A stretch of 64,000 bases of DNA from Tipula vernalis (taxonomy: Eukaryota; Arthropoda; Insecta; Diptera; Tipulidae), in assembly GCA_958295665.1 (NCBI GenBank), contig OY282558.1, positions 348,545,034-348,609,033 of the forward strand. Direction: 5' to 3'. Of the stretch, positions 10,491 to 22,539 are shown in pieces. The number at the start of each line of letters is the position of its first letter. The first letter of the stretch is position 1. The notes below the pieces were generated by a model. That model was given only the letters and a program-made list of their open reading frames with translations. It was not told the DNA's origin and searched no databases. The translations under genes were made by a program, and so were the position numbers.

Positions 10491-13258
10491 AGAGATTTGA
10501 ATGAGTGAATCGGTACAGGTGTTTCAGGACGTTTACCATTAGATCCAAAAAGGTTAGTAGAGAGTACCACTCGTAAGACCAAAAAACAATCTTCAAAAAT
10601 GAGAGGATTCTTACCATTTTGTAAACCAAATAAAAAATGAATTATTTAATTTTTTTGATAAAAACACAGAAAACAACAGCCTACAGATATTTTTGACAAT
10701 TCACTGCATCTGACATATAAGGTAAATATCTGTTTATAATCAACACCAGTATTACAACAAATAAGACTAAACAAATCGTTTATGTGTTGCAACATTCGGG
10801 CTTGTATAACATTTGTTTGGCCTAAGTTATAAATGAAGTTTAAAAATAAGAGGAAAGGACAAATCATAGCGCAAGCGCAATATTTTTGTTACTATCTAAG
10901 GAAGTGCTTTATTTAAATAAATCACAATTGTTTGGATACACGAGTAGTTTTTTTTTGTAAAAAAAATCTGTCCAAAAGCAAAAATAAAAAAATTACTAAA
11001 GAACCGGCACATTCATACTACAGTAATTTATTGGTTGTAGCTAACCAGTTTGCTGAGATCAGAGGTCTGGTGCGGTCTAGTAGCTGGCTAAAGCTCTCGG
11101 TGTGTCGGGGGCGTTTCCAGATATAATCACATGGCTGAATAACCGAATGAGAAAAGGAATTATATAAAGAAAAAACACCCCCTTTTCATCGGCTCGCCTA
11201 CCGGAATTGCCTTTCCGGTCGCGACGGTCACCGATCCCAATAAGTGATAGAAGGACGCCTTCCCAACAGACCACTCGATTACCTTAAGGGACAGAAACCG
11301 TCACCTCTGAGAACCGACTAACACATGTGTCGTGCTGCTCCCTCCGACAGCCTGCCGAAGTGAATAACACGACCGGAAAGAGATGGAAAACCGACCCGCC
11401 GCAAGGACCCTACCTCACAACACATTCAATCACCCCAACAGGAATTACTCCCACATGGTGTGATTGAACATGATCTAAAAAAAACCACAAAACATTACCG
11501 TAAATATTAATAAATTCGCAAAAAAAAACTCCGAAAAATCACTAAAATCACTAACCAGTAAAATAAATAACGGAACTATCATGAATTATTATCATAAAGC
11601 CTAAAAAACGGAAGAAAATGATTCCAGAAGAAAAAATGTTGAATACGGTAAATTATTAACGGAAAAAATTAAATTTATGTGTGTATGACCACGCCAACAC
11701 AATAGCTGAAACCCAGAACGTTACATAATAAAAGAATATACAATGGAAAAAAAATATGATAAAAGAAAATGCGAAAACTATCAGTCAAATTTGGCTCACA
11801 AAATTATCAAATTACTAGAAATAAACAAAAATTTTCAAAATTTACAATTACGTTAATAAGCAAAAAAAAAAACCCCAAAAAAATGGTATGACTACCAAAT
11901 GAAATACAAATTCACTTTGATTTAAAACAAAAATGATATGACCAAAAAAGTTTATACACCGTAGTTTTCGGCTTACCTTATCTGATCAGCCCGATCTATT
12001 CACCGCCGACGCAGAATCCTCTAGGTCTCGTTCACACCCCGCTAGCTGATGGGGTTGGTGCCACATAATCACGCCACTTGCACTGGAAGGTTTATAAACC
12101 TTCTGAAATAACCGGTCTCAAAATCGGTAATATGAACGATAAACGGACCATTTTTCTTTTGTATGAAACTTTTATTGTACAAAACTGATTCACTTAACAA
12201 ATATTTTTTGTTTATATATAAGTTAAATTTCATAGATGTATGATAAAATTATGTAGGTATAACTTTTGTTTTTATCATTAATAATTAGTTTATAACATTA
12301 CACAATTCATTCTTATCTAAAAAAATGGATGAACACCAATTGATCAAAGAAAATTTCACTTTCATTGTTAAGGTGAAACGCAATAAAACATTATTGTATT
12401 CTTAAATAATTTAAAATCTCAGTATTTGTTATCACAATTGTTTTAAACTACATATTTTATTTTTGTTTAATTAATTTCACAATAATGTTTTTTATTTTCA
12501 TAATATTTTTTCTAGTTTCATAAGAAATATTCAATAATCACTTAATAAAATTTACTGTACCACACTCTCACAAGCTAGCATTCTTTCAATTTTTTTTTTT
12601 TTTTTTTTATGTTTTTTCCATGGACCACCTTGTGTCCCACTCCAAACTTGACTGACTATTTTATTTTAAAAAACAAAACTCGACACTCGACAGTCCGAAT
12701 TTCCCCACTTCATTATTCTTTCTTTTTCCATTTTTTTTTTTTTTTTTTTTTTTTTTTAAGTAGCAAAACAAATTTACAAATTTCGATTTGCTAATTGCTA
12801 CCGTCGTCCGTGATCATACACATACATCAGAAAAATTTTAATACAAAACAAAAAAAAACTTACTCGCATACCGTGACATATTGAACTCATGAGTCACTCA
12901 TAACCTGCTTAAATTCTCTCTAAAGAGAGAATTTAAGCAGGTTATGCACGTAATAATTAATTATAAATATTCCCCTTATCCGAGTAAACACACAATCATT
13001 GTCTTTCGTAGGGGAACAAAATGATAAACAAGAACAGGAACAGTATATGAAAGCAACTAATTTGCAGTAATCAACATTTAGGGGTCAATAAATTAGAACA
13101 TTGAACAGAGCTGGGCAAACCTAGCCACACACACCAGACTAAATCATGAATGGCTAATAAATTAGGCTTAAAGTACGAGCCGTAACAAATGGCACTAACG
13201 AAAATCATTTCACAGTATTTATGAATATAGCTAGAGTTAGATTAATCTTAAAATTAAA
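10491..13258. other. Unassigned region with a GC-richer block
   Basis: No gene is recognised. The blocks 11040-11460 and 11980-12130 are clearly richer in G and C than their neighbours, as an old LTR-retrotransposon untranslated region could be, but I could not find matching repeats or coding motifs. Long T runs lie at 12589-12608 and 12730-12757. Confidence 0.4.
12899..12946. repeat. 48-bp near-perfect palindrome
   Basis: Two 23-nt arms (left begins CATAACCTGCTTAAATTCTC) pair perfectly across the two bases AA at 12922-12923. A second small palindrome, ATGAGTCACTCAT, immediately precedes and overlaps it at about 12889-12901. Such a structure would form a strong hairpin in RNA or single-stranded DNA. 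No function is evident. Confidence 0.85.
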
Positions 13259-13280
13259 GGCGACATACGTTTAGTTATTT

Positions 13281-13303
13281 ACTATAATAATAATAATAAT
13301 AAT
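13281..13303. repeat. Short (ATA)n microsatellite
   Basis: A run of about seven ATA/AAT triplets. Confidence 0.8.
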
Positions 13304-13309
13304 ACGTTT

Positions 13310-13690
13310 AGTTGAAAATTACAGACCAATTTTAATTTTGCCAAATATTCGTATGATGTTCGAAATTGTTATACTAATGGAATAATATGTAAAAACCAAT
13401 TCGGATTCTAAACGGCGCAAACAAGTGGTAATAAAATCATTTGACTGCATTGACCACCAAACTCTTTTACGGAAACTGGCTTTGTATGGCTTTAAAATCA
13501 AAGGGGTAAGTCAGAAAATAAATGTATGTTTCCATCTGATAAATTGGTTGAAGTTGCGATGTCAAGCGTCCGTTTTGGGCCCTTTTATTTGGTAGAACTA
13601 CATAGATAAAACACTCTATGGAGTTCGAATTGAAGAAAATTTCAAATTGGCTGTATAATATTAAAACTTGAGTGCTGTAAATCTATTTTT
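13310..13690 (+). pseudogene. LINE reverse-transcriptase relic
   Basis: The plus strand, in several frames, reads VENYRPILILPNIRMMFEIV (start of a LINE reverse transcriptase, consensus NYRPISVLP), then DCIDHQTLLRKLALYGFKIKG (family pattern AFDxIDHxxLLxKLxxYGI), then ASVLGPF (consensus PQGSVLGPLLF). The catalytic YADD region is not seen. Jockey/CR1-type element is likely. Truncated and frame-shifted. Confidence 0.72.
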
Positions 13691-16438
13691 ATTATGTTTT
13701 ACTTACAAAACAAACACTTAACATATTTGAGGAAATAACTGAGCAAAGCTGAGCTATAAATTACCAGCTTGGAACTAGTTTCATCAACTTGACTGTCGTT
13801 AGTTGAAGACTCCTATTTTTATCATTGTAGGAAATAAATGCTTGCAGCACACATGCGGAGAGGGTTCCTTTCACAAGCTCGATTGATAGGAGCAAGTAAA
13901 GATTAATTTTCCGCATTTTCTTTGATTTTTTACGTAATAAGTATATACCAAATACCACCCAAAATTGGGGCAAAAACATAAATGTGCGATTATTTCCAAT
14001 GCGTTTTTAATGATGACTGTCGAACTAATAAGTTTGAAATAATAACGGTCATGTTTCAGTACCTTTTCCAAATTTTTTGAACAAAGGCGAATCGTTACCA
14101 AGTGTTTGATAATTGAATCGAACCGAACTTTATTGAATTAATACCAAAATCGTTATGATTTTTCCAACGACATGTTTGCGCAAACCTCAATCACGTCCAT
14201 CCACGGTCAAATTCGTCAGCACAAAAAATATGAACATGGTTGATCCCTATATTTCTTGACGTCGAAACTAAATGACGAAAAAATCAACACTTCAGCCCTA
14301 TTCAATATACGATAATTTCCAGTTATTTTTAAAAGAAGTTTTTATTTGGATGAGAATTTCTTGAATAAGATTTACAGTTAAACGTTATTATTCAATTCAA
14401 TTATATCTGATTAATCTCCAGTTGAATGGTATAGCTGTTCACATAACTTAAAATTATTTCTATTTAAAATTCAAAAGATTTCATAAAATTTTACCATAAA
14501 TCTTAAATAAATAAATCTTCAACGATAAGCTATATCGAACATAAATGTGATTTATGCACTTGCATAAAATCCATCCTTACACCTACATAATATGTATATA
14601 TGGTAGATTTTGAATAAAACAACACAAAATTCTAAACAAACTGATTTGGCGGATTACAGTAAATCCATCATTTACCGTTGACTCAACCAAATACGTTTTA
14701 TTTTCTATTGTAAAGAGACTCGTATATTAAGAGGAAATCAACCTCTGGGGGTTTGGAAAATATTTCATTTTTTATTTATTTTTTTTTTGAGCTGTTGCTG
14801 TTATATAATTTTGTTTTATTTGGGTTTGACAGTATATGTGTTACGTCGAAGGAAAATTGAAAATGTACAAGGAAAGAACATACTCGTATCGAAAATAGAT
14901 TGATAATGCGAAAACCAGGAAATACAAAATCAATTTCGAGTTTTAAATCGATTTACATTTACATATTTCTTTGTACATACATAGATGTGTAACGTTTTGT
15001 TTGCGACTTTGTTCTTTAAGATTTTCGCTTTATTTTTTATTTGGTTAGGGTTAGCTTTATATATAACTTTGTATGTATGGTGGGGGATTTATGCGAACCA
15101 CACAACAAAAATTATGTATTATATATGTATAAGTATACTCTTAACGTGTACTCTGCTATATCTATTTGTCGTACGCAAAAATGATATTTTGATGCGATCA
15201 CGTCTTTATTAAAAGTTCAAACTGAATACGTAAGGATAAAGAATAGAGATCTGTATTCCGCAGACCTGAATGAACAAACGAAAAATCCAAACAATCACAT
15301 AAATGAGATAAAATCGAATTTGTCTTAAAAGCTCAATATGTTATTATATGGAGTGTACATATATGCGAGATATACAATGTTCATATAACGTTATAATAGT
15401 ATATAGGGATAGTGAAGGGACAAAAAATAGGTAAATTTCCCATGGGTAGAAAAGGCAAACAAAAAATCGGTATAACAAAAATCCAAATCCAAAATGCAAA
15501 GTATTTTATTTGAGTTATTCCCCAGAAACTGACCAGTATTGAGAGTAGAATATAAAAAAAAAAATGTGTACGAATTTTAGAAATTTTTCGAATGTGACGT
15601 GAAATTTGTTACGCGTGATTAATTATTTTGTGAGATTTCTTTTTTTTTACGGTCTAATACATGTCACTTATAGACGATAGCAATTTGTTATGTGTTGTCC
15701 GATTTATGTATGTAGATGTAATGAACATTGAAATTGGTGACACATTTTGGGTATACTGCCGATTATATATAATATCATTGTGCTAATAGTATGGTCCGTT
15801 CATACATATTATAGACATTTGTACAAATGTCTAGACATTAATAGATTTACCAAAATTGAAAATTTATCTCTCCATTGAATTGATTACACAAAACGTAAAG
15901 TTATTGTATTTTTTTTTTGTTAAACAATATTTTATCGGAATACAAATACCTGGTTTTCAAAAAAGATTAATGTATGAATTACATGTTAAATTAACAATGG
16001 CATTGTTAGTGGGAATTATTTGTTTATATACATAACGCACAAATGAAAATTGTAAACATGATATATTTGGTTTAATTTACAATAACGTATGTGCGTGTGA
16101 ACAATCATAATGGCACATTATGTTATAATTTTTTAAAAATTAAAGTACAAAAATTCGAAAGTGATGTTTTGAGCTCAGCATATCCGCTAGCTTTCCAACC
16201 ACGAAAAATAACTAAAAAGCACAAAATAATATTGGTGTGTTCTCCTTGCATTTTGAAATATAAACGGACAGATTTTGCAAACAAATTTCCACAAAAAAAA
16301 TTTTTCAAAATCATTATGAAAATTTTGCAAAATAGTATAATACTATTTTGCTATCCGTCAGAGTCGGGTCTACACCGCATAAAATATTCATAAAAAACAG
16401 AAAATTAAAAACAAATATTTCCTTCTACAGTAATTAAA
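13691..16438. other. AT-rich spacer without recognised gene
   Basis: Long AT-rich stretch. Open frames at 13761-14101, 14985-15212 and 16091-16393 have hydrophobic or lysine-rich low-complexity compositions and no family resemblance; I do not regard them as genes. Confidence 0.5.
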
Positions 16439-16460
16439 ATTTGATAGCTAGCTATCAAAT
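16439..16460. repeat. 22-bp perfect palindrome
   Basis: The self-complementary sequence TTTGATAGCTAGCTATCAAA plus one flanking base on each side, directly upstream of the Gypsy relic. Could be a remnant hairpin; no role is shown. Confidence 0.85.
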
Positions 16461-16963
16461 CAAAATATTACATTTTGTTTTTGGTATTAACGTATTTCCG
16501 GGTTCATTTCATACATTTCCTTCTCCTGCTCTTCGACGACACCCTTCGTTGACCACCTTTCCGACACCTCCACCCCAATCCGGTTAAGCCTTCTGATGTC
16601 CACAAGTCCTTCTTGATAGACTATCTACATTACCATGCACTCCTGTGTTCGTTGTTGAAGGTATAGTTCTGCAGTCATTCCATCCATCGCGCCACCTCTT
16701 CTTCTGGTTCTTTAAACTGCATTAGCCATTTTAAAGCAGCGTCGTCTGTTCTAATTAGAAATGGTTGTCCATTCAGATATTTGTGGAAATGTTTAACGCA
16801 TTCCACAAAGGCCAGTTTCTCTGGATAGAATCTTGCTGAAGTAGCAAATTACTCGCTCGTCCGCTCCATGTTTTTGAGACAAAACACCACCAATTCCCAC
16901 GTTGCTGGCATCCGTGTGCAAAATGAATCTTTGACTTGGCCGAGGATATGCCAATATCGGTGT

Positions 16964-17823
16964 TTAGCATAACGCTGTTTTTAGCCGCTCGAATGACGTT
17001 TGGCAGGCTTCAGTCCACTGGAAAGGCTGGCTTATCTCGGTTAGTTTGTGCAGGCTGGCAGCTATATACGAGAAGTTTTCGATAAATGGCCTGTAGTATG
17101 TGCAGAACCCCAGTAAGCTTCTAACCTCATGCACATTCCTTGGTACTGGCCAACTTCGTACTGCTTCTATTTTCTCTGCATCAGTGCAAATTCCTTTCTC
17201 CGACACGATATGCCCCAAGTACTTCACTTCGTTTTTGAAGAGTGTACACTTGTTCGAGCTCACTTTCATTCCCGCAGCCTTGATACATCGAAATGTCGTA
17301 TAGGTAAATGAGACATGTCTTCCAGTGCAGCCCTCTCAAAATTTGCGCCATCAGTCTCTCGAACGTAGCTCGTGCATTGCACAGGCCAAATGGCATAACG
17401 GTGAATTGCTACAGACCGGTGCCCGTAGAAAATGCTGTTTTCTTTCGGTCTTCTTCTTAAAACGCAACTTGCCAATATCCACTCTTCAAGTCCAGGCTGC
17501 TGAATAAATAACTTTGATTCTGACAGTGTGTCTAGTATATCATCTATCCGGGGTATTGGGTAGCTGTCCTTCTTCGTGACATCGTTTAGTTTTCGATAAT
17601 TTACACAAAACCTCTTTGACCCGTCTTTCTTTTGCACTAGAACTACTGGTGAACTCCATGGACTGTTGGATGGCTCAATGATTTTATACCGACACATCTG
17701 TTGTATCATTCGGCCCGTCTCCTCTTGTCTAGCCAATGGCAGTCTTCTATGTGCCTGTTGAATTGGTGGTGTACTTCCCGTTTTAATATCGATACTGTAC
17801 CACCTCCGTTCGGCCGTATTCAT
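16964..17823 (-). pseudogene. Gypsy reverse transcriptase relic
   Basis: Two frames. The first (17823-17266) begins NTAERRWYSIDIKTGSTPPI and contains the fingers block SSPVVLVQKKDGSKRFCVNY, ending before the catalytic centre because of a frameshift near 17490. The palm is in another frame, with QYTVMPFGLCNA-type residues (MPFGLCNARATFERLM at 17396-17350) and YLYDISM where YLDDI is expected, so one catalytic Asp is lost. The thumb and connection (17269-16964) read KYLGHIVSEKGI and RSLLGFCTYYRPFI, then lead into RNase H. RNA- and DNA-templated DNA synthesis is the family role; this copy is dead. Confidence 0.88.
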
Positions 17824-18218
17824 CCTTGCTGCTTGGAAATACCTCGTCGAACTCTGACAACATTCATACTGCCTTCGCGAACAGCTCGCCTTTCAAATGC
17901 TGGCACAATCGTTGAATTGATTTCTTCACCTCCCTATTACTTTTGCACTTATCACACTGGCCTCGATACTGCATTGGGCGATACTTGAATTAGGCTAAAT
18001 TTTCCAGAGGACGACACCGGACATTAGATGTTTAGCTTCTTCGGTTATGTTCATTCGAACAGGAATGCTTGCTCCGGGTGATGTTAATATTTTTCCATAC
18101 AGTAATCCTGTTCGGTCCAATATCCAGAGGATCAATGCATCAGTAAGGCCCAGAAGGATTTAAATATTCTGCCATCGTAGTAAGCACTCCTTCATGTCGA
18201 GCGATATTCCGTGTTCTG

Positions 18219-18602
18219 TCATAAATCTATAATGTTAGCCACATTGAACTTATGACGAAAATTGAGGCTTCCTATCTTTACGGCAATATCGCACTCTCCT
18301 TGGACAGGTACGCTCTCTCCGTTAGCAGCTTTCAGTCGATATTGAATCTCTGGATTAATCGCTTCTTTCGTTACTATGTCTGGTCTTATCACGGCTTTTG
18401 ATCCGCCGGGGTCAAGAGTAATCGTACTCGGCCTTTTGTTGATTGTTCCTTCGACGACCAGACTGTGGTTGTTTCGCGATAGCTGTGCAATTATGATGGC
18501 GGTCCTGGGGCTTTTTGTTTCTCCAGCAAACTTTTGCCCCTCAAAGCTGACGGAATTTAGGCTACATGTCGTTGCTACTTGCTTATTCTTCGAGCTCGGC
18601 AT
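18219..18602 (-). pseudogene. Gypsy retropepsin (aspartic protease) relic
   Basis: A 127-residue frame resembling the protease of Gypsy polyproteins. The active-site block reads TLDPGGSKAVIRPD, where the family has LD[ST]GA; the residue after the catalytic Asp is Pro, which should abolish activity. After VANIIDL the frame stops, and the usual 'LGxDFM' continuation lies in another frame down to about 18050. The frame starts with a hydrophilic linker after the gag end. Confidence 0.8.
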
Positions 18603-18623
18603 GCTCTGGCAAAGTGTCCTCGT

Positions 18624-18821
18624 TTATGGCACCTCTTGCACCTTGGTTCGAATACTGCTTAAAAATGCTTGTAAGGACTCCCTGATTATTGCCTGAATTT
18701 GACTCACGTCTTCAGCTCCTAATTTTTTTAATCTAGCAGTTTCCGGACAGAACGTCTGCTTTGTGGCCTCATATTCTAATGCGGCTATAAGAGCTTCACT
18801 TGGCGTAACTCGTATAGCCAT
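18624..18821 (-). pseudogene. Probable end of Gypsy gag
   Basis: A 65-residue frame directly upstream of the protease, with an alanine/leucine-rich start and no zinc knuckle. Its place in front of the protease is the main reason for calling it gag. The similarity itself is weak. Confidence 0.4.
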
Positions 18822-18845
18822 TGTCCGGAGATGTAACTTCAGCGT

Positions 18846-19109
18846 ATCATATCATATCAGCATATGTATATATCACAGCCAAACTGTTTACAATATTTGC
18901 GGGAGTTGTGCCTTATGCTAGCCTGACAAGCCGTGTTATTTCCACCAGATAAGCCTCGGCCCTCGGATATATTCATGTAGGCCATATTCATATCATGGAG
19001 ATAAGACATAATTTTCAGTACACATAATACGCCTTTTCGTACAGCTCTTAAATTCTGCATGGCAATAGAAGAGATGAATACCACTTTTTTCATATTTGAT
19101 GTATTTATA
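18846..19109. other. Unassigned gap between Gypsy and Tc1 relics
   Basis: An open frame on the minus strand (19138-18857) contains KIMSYLHDMNMAYMNISEGR but I do not recognise it. It could be part of the Gypsy gag region or other repeat. Confidence 0.3.
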
Positions 19110-20055
19110 CAGCGTTGTGCCAAAAAAAAGTTGGTCAAACATATTTTTTTAAAAACTGGAGTCTTGGTTGCTAAAATTACAAAACTTTTGGAAGCAATTG
19201 GCTTATTGTTTCATTTTAAATATACAAAAAATGTAACTGCAATTTAGGAGGAAAAACTGAAAAATGCCAAAAGATTCAAAATACGTTGATTAGAGCTATA
19301 GTAATCGAATAAAGTAAACACTTCTTTTATAATTTTTTTTTTGGTTTTCTACTGATAAGCAGCTGCTGTGATTTTGAAACGGAAGCACATTCGACCGGTT
19401 TCTTCTCCAGAAAACTCCCGAGACCACAACTCTTCCATTTTTCGGTGAAAGTCTTTTATGACATTCGTTGCTAAGCCTCTCTCGAGCTTGGCTTCGTGCG
19501 TGGATTCTACCATCCCTAAGATGCAGCTTGAATTGGTATTTGTCGGAAAAAATCATGTTATTAAATATCTCTTGAGTCCAAGAAACGTGCTCCTGGGCCC
19601 ACAGCAAATTGTTTTTTTACTGTTTTTGTTTGACTCTTAATGCGAACTCTGGCTTCTGTCCGGTAGGCGCAAAAGTAAACTAATTGTTTGGCCAATGTTT
19701 TTGCACAGCACTTGCGGGGAAGCACCGCCGTAATAAAAGCAAAACGCGGTCCGACAAAATATTAATGTTAAAGATAGAAGTTGCACAAATCTATAAAGTT
19801 AAAAACAAACTACATAAAAAAGTATTTAATTTATTCCACTACTTCCACGCCTTTAAGTCCCAAATAGGGTTCTTTGAATATTTTGGCATTTTTCCGATTT
19901 TTCCCTGTAAATAGCATGTAAATTGTTTTTTTAAAATCTTGTCATAAATGAATTTAAAATGTAACAATAAGCAATTGCTTTCAAATGTTTTGTAATTTTA
20001 CCAACCATGAACTTGCAATAAAATATGTTTGACCAACTTTTTTTGCATAGCCAAA
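19110..20055 (-). mobile_element. Tc1-like element with internal deletion
   Basis: Inverted ends share AAAAAAAGTTGGTCAAACAT (left near 19122-19142, right near 20024-20046). The left end begins CAGCGTTGTGCC just after TA at 19108-19109; the right end is less exact (end placed within a few bases). At about 945 bp it is shorter than the usual 1.3-1.6 kb of Tc1 elements. The right boundary is approximate. Confidence 0.82.
19296..19640 (-). pseudogene. Tc1-like transposase central relic
   Basis: The minus-strand frame reads WAQEHVSWTQEIFNNMIFSD, then KYQFKLHLRDG and VVVSGVFWRRN. These match the region holding the first catalytic Asp of Tc1 transposases (family WxxVIFSDESxF.. and GVMVWG). The Glu/Ser after Asp is changed to Lys-Tyr. 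The N-terminal DNA-binding domain and the second half of the DDE domain are gone, consistent with the short element. Confidence 0.8.
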
Positions 20056-22539
20056 TATACTTTACAAATTCGTTTATTCCAACATTTTTGATAACTGCGG
20101 CTACTCGAAAATTCCATAAAAGGATATTTTACTATAAAAATCTTTAGAATTGAAATGATTAGAAATTGAATTTCGACACCTGTGGCATGTTGTTTGTTCG
20201 ATTTCTCCTTAAAATTATCTAGTTAAAATAATAATAAGCAAGAAATTTACATATTGGGCGGATCCAGCGAATTGAGGTGTCCCAAAAAATTGACTTTTAT
20301 ACATTCAGATATCGCGCGGGACGCGCCCAATATTTACAATATTTAATATTTTTTAACCCTAAATTTGTTTGCTAATCCTACTTGACTTTAATTAGTTGCA
20401 CTAAGCGAGTTAGCTTTTACTATAATTTAAACTCAAATTCCCCGCATAACTCAGTTGACTAATTTTCAGGTTATGCCTCTATGTCAAATGTCCGTCGAAT
20501 GATGAATTTTGCACATATGTATATAAAATATATAAATATGGTTAAATGGAACAGATTTTTATGGAATTCTTTATTCGATTTGCGAATATTGGACATTTGG
20601 ACAATTTCCTGAGAACTAATCAATTGCGTTAAGCGGGGTATTTCTCCTTAAATTATATTAGTTCTTCTACTCTTCGGGTTAGCCGTTAGCAGCCAATAAA
20701 AAATTCAGCCTTTAGGAAAATATTTTAAATTGTTTAAATAAAGTACGTAACAAGTTTTAAAACAATTGTTTAGCGAATAATTCCCAAAATTCGTTCAACA
20801 TATGAATTCTACACAACACAACTACACAAGTTTTGAAATAAATTTATAAGTAATACATAGAATGAAGAAAGAGAATGTGCTAAACCCAATCGAAGAATTC
20901 GAAATATATAGTTATAGGTTTCACAATTTAACAAACATAAAAAAAAACTTTATTTATTTAACTTTTTATTAATTATTACTTTCCATAACAGAGTTTGATT
21001 AAAAACTAAAAACTTAAAATCTAAAATTTAACTTTACGATTAAAATTCTCACCGAAATATTCTAAATCAGCAAAAGATTGGAATTTACTTATTTCTACCT
21101 AACTATACAACTCACGTTGTGTGTAGTCATCAGTTTGATTATTCTAGTTAAGTAACCCTATACCTTACACGCGCAGCATGTGGAATGTTGTTATGTATAA
21201 TCTGTTGATTCAGTCATTTAAATGACCATAACTATATACAAATAAAGACAACCGATTTATGTTGAACAACAGAATAAACACTGCAACAAATAAACTATAC
21301 GATATAATATACTCAACATACAATCAACATAACCAGAAATATGTATATAATACCTGAATCAAAAAATTTTACAGCGCAAAAATTGAAATTCCAAAAAATT
21401 TTAGTAACTGATGATGGTGCTATAGCATCGATTATACATATACATATGTATTATACATATTTGGCTTTTATTGCATACAACCATACTTCAGACTACGGCA
21501 CTGCGTAAAAATTTACTTGCCAGGATCCACGCTACTCACGTAACGTTGTCTTATGAACAAACGGTAGAAAATAAATTTTGAAGATTGTGAATACTATCTT
21601 AACGGCGAAATTTAAATTTTTAATGATTTTCAACAGAACCCCAGATGTAATCTATGGAACTTACTGGGGCTACTTTCTTGAAAGGTCAAGCGATATTAAT
21701 TGCTATGTTCAACAAGTCCTAGTCGAAAATAATAGATAATTTCAATTGTGAGTCTGTGATTTGGCGGCTTAGGTTTAGGAGAATTATATTGTCCAATTGT
21801 GAGCTTTATGGTAAGAGTTGTAACGACTACATCACTGCGTACTAACTTAATGGGATTTTTTTTCGTTGCATTTGTTGATGGAATGTTCTCTCCGCTAAGG
21901 TCCATGGGAAATTATTTTGTTATGGTTCGCCGCGTATTTTTATTCATAGATGGCTCGCCAGAACTTTTATTAGTTTTTTGGGGTCACGTTAGTTAATATT
22001 TTACAAAGTGGCGCCACTTGCAATAGTTTTGACTACTATAAAAACCCGAAATGACGGCAGAGGAAGAAAACAAGAAAAAAAAATTGAAGGAAGACACTTC
22101 ACTTATATCAACAATAAATACGATCCCGTTGTCAAATTTGCCACATCTCTTTTTAGTCTTGAGTTATTCCAAGTGCAAAAGTGTCAAAAATCTGACGGGA
22201 TAAGGTAATTCTGTAGCCGGATTCGCATTAAGCGCAAAAAATTACTTCGGATACGACCCCAAATAGCAATTTTTGGTTTCAAACAAGTTTTGAAGCGTAA
22301 TCGGAACTTTGCGTTCAAAACGAAATGGCTTCAAAATTTGGTACAATTGCATCATAGAAACTGCTTAAAAATATCTTGTGAATAAATTTTGTCCAGGTAG
22401 GTACATGAAAACCATTCAGTCCTTCAAAACAATTGGGTAAATGTTTTTAAAACGCTCCTTATTACGTATACTAATATACATATAAACATAAAACATAAAA
22501 ATTTATTTTTAAGTTTGTTGGTTTAGCTCAGCCGTTGAT
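20056..22539. other. Spacer without recognised gene
   Basis: AT-rich. A minus-strand frame at 21905-21696 (LSGENIPSTNATKKNPIKLV) continues upstream to about 21980 with one stop and might be an old exon or element fragment; I do not recognise it. A possible 85-bp mini-element lies at 20250-20334 between ATATTGGGCG and its complement. Confidence 0.4.

Larger units (their letters stand above)
16500..18845 (-). mobile_element. Ty3/Gypsy LTR retrotransposon relic (gag end, protease, RT, RNase H)
   Basis: Minus-strand order is as in Gypsy elements: end of gag (18821-18624), protease (18602-18219), reverse transcriptase (17823-16964), then RNase H in a shifted frame down to about 16610. No integrase, env or LTRs were found, so both ends are truncated. 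Several frameshifts separate the parts. The clade within Ty3/Gypsy cannot be fixed from what remains. Confidence 0.9.

Noticed and set aside
11077..11460. rRNA or other structural RNA in the GC-richer block
   Set aside because: No conserved rRNA words were recognised; an old LTR-element untranslated region is as likely, and neither is supported.
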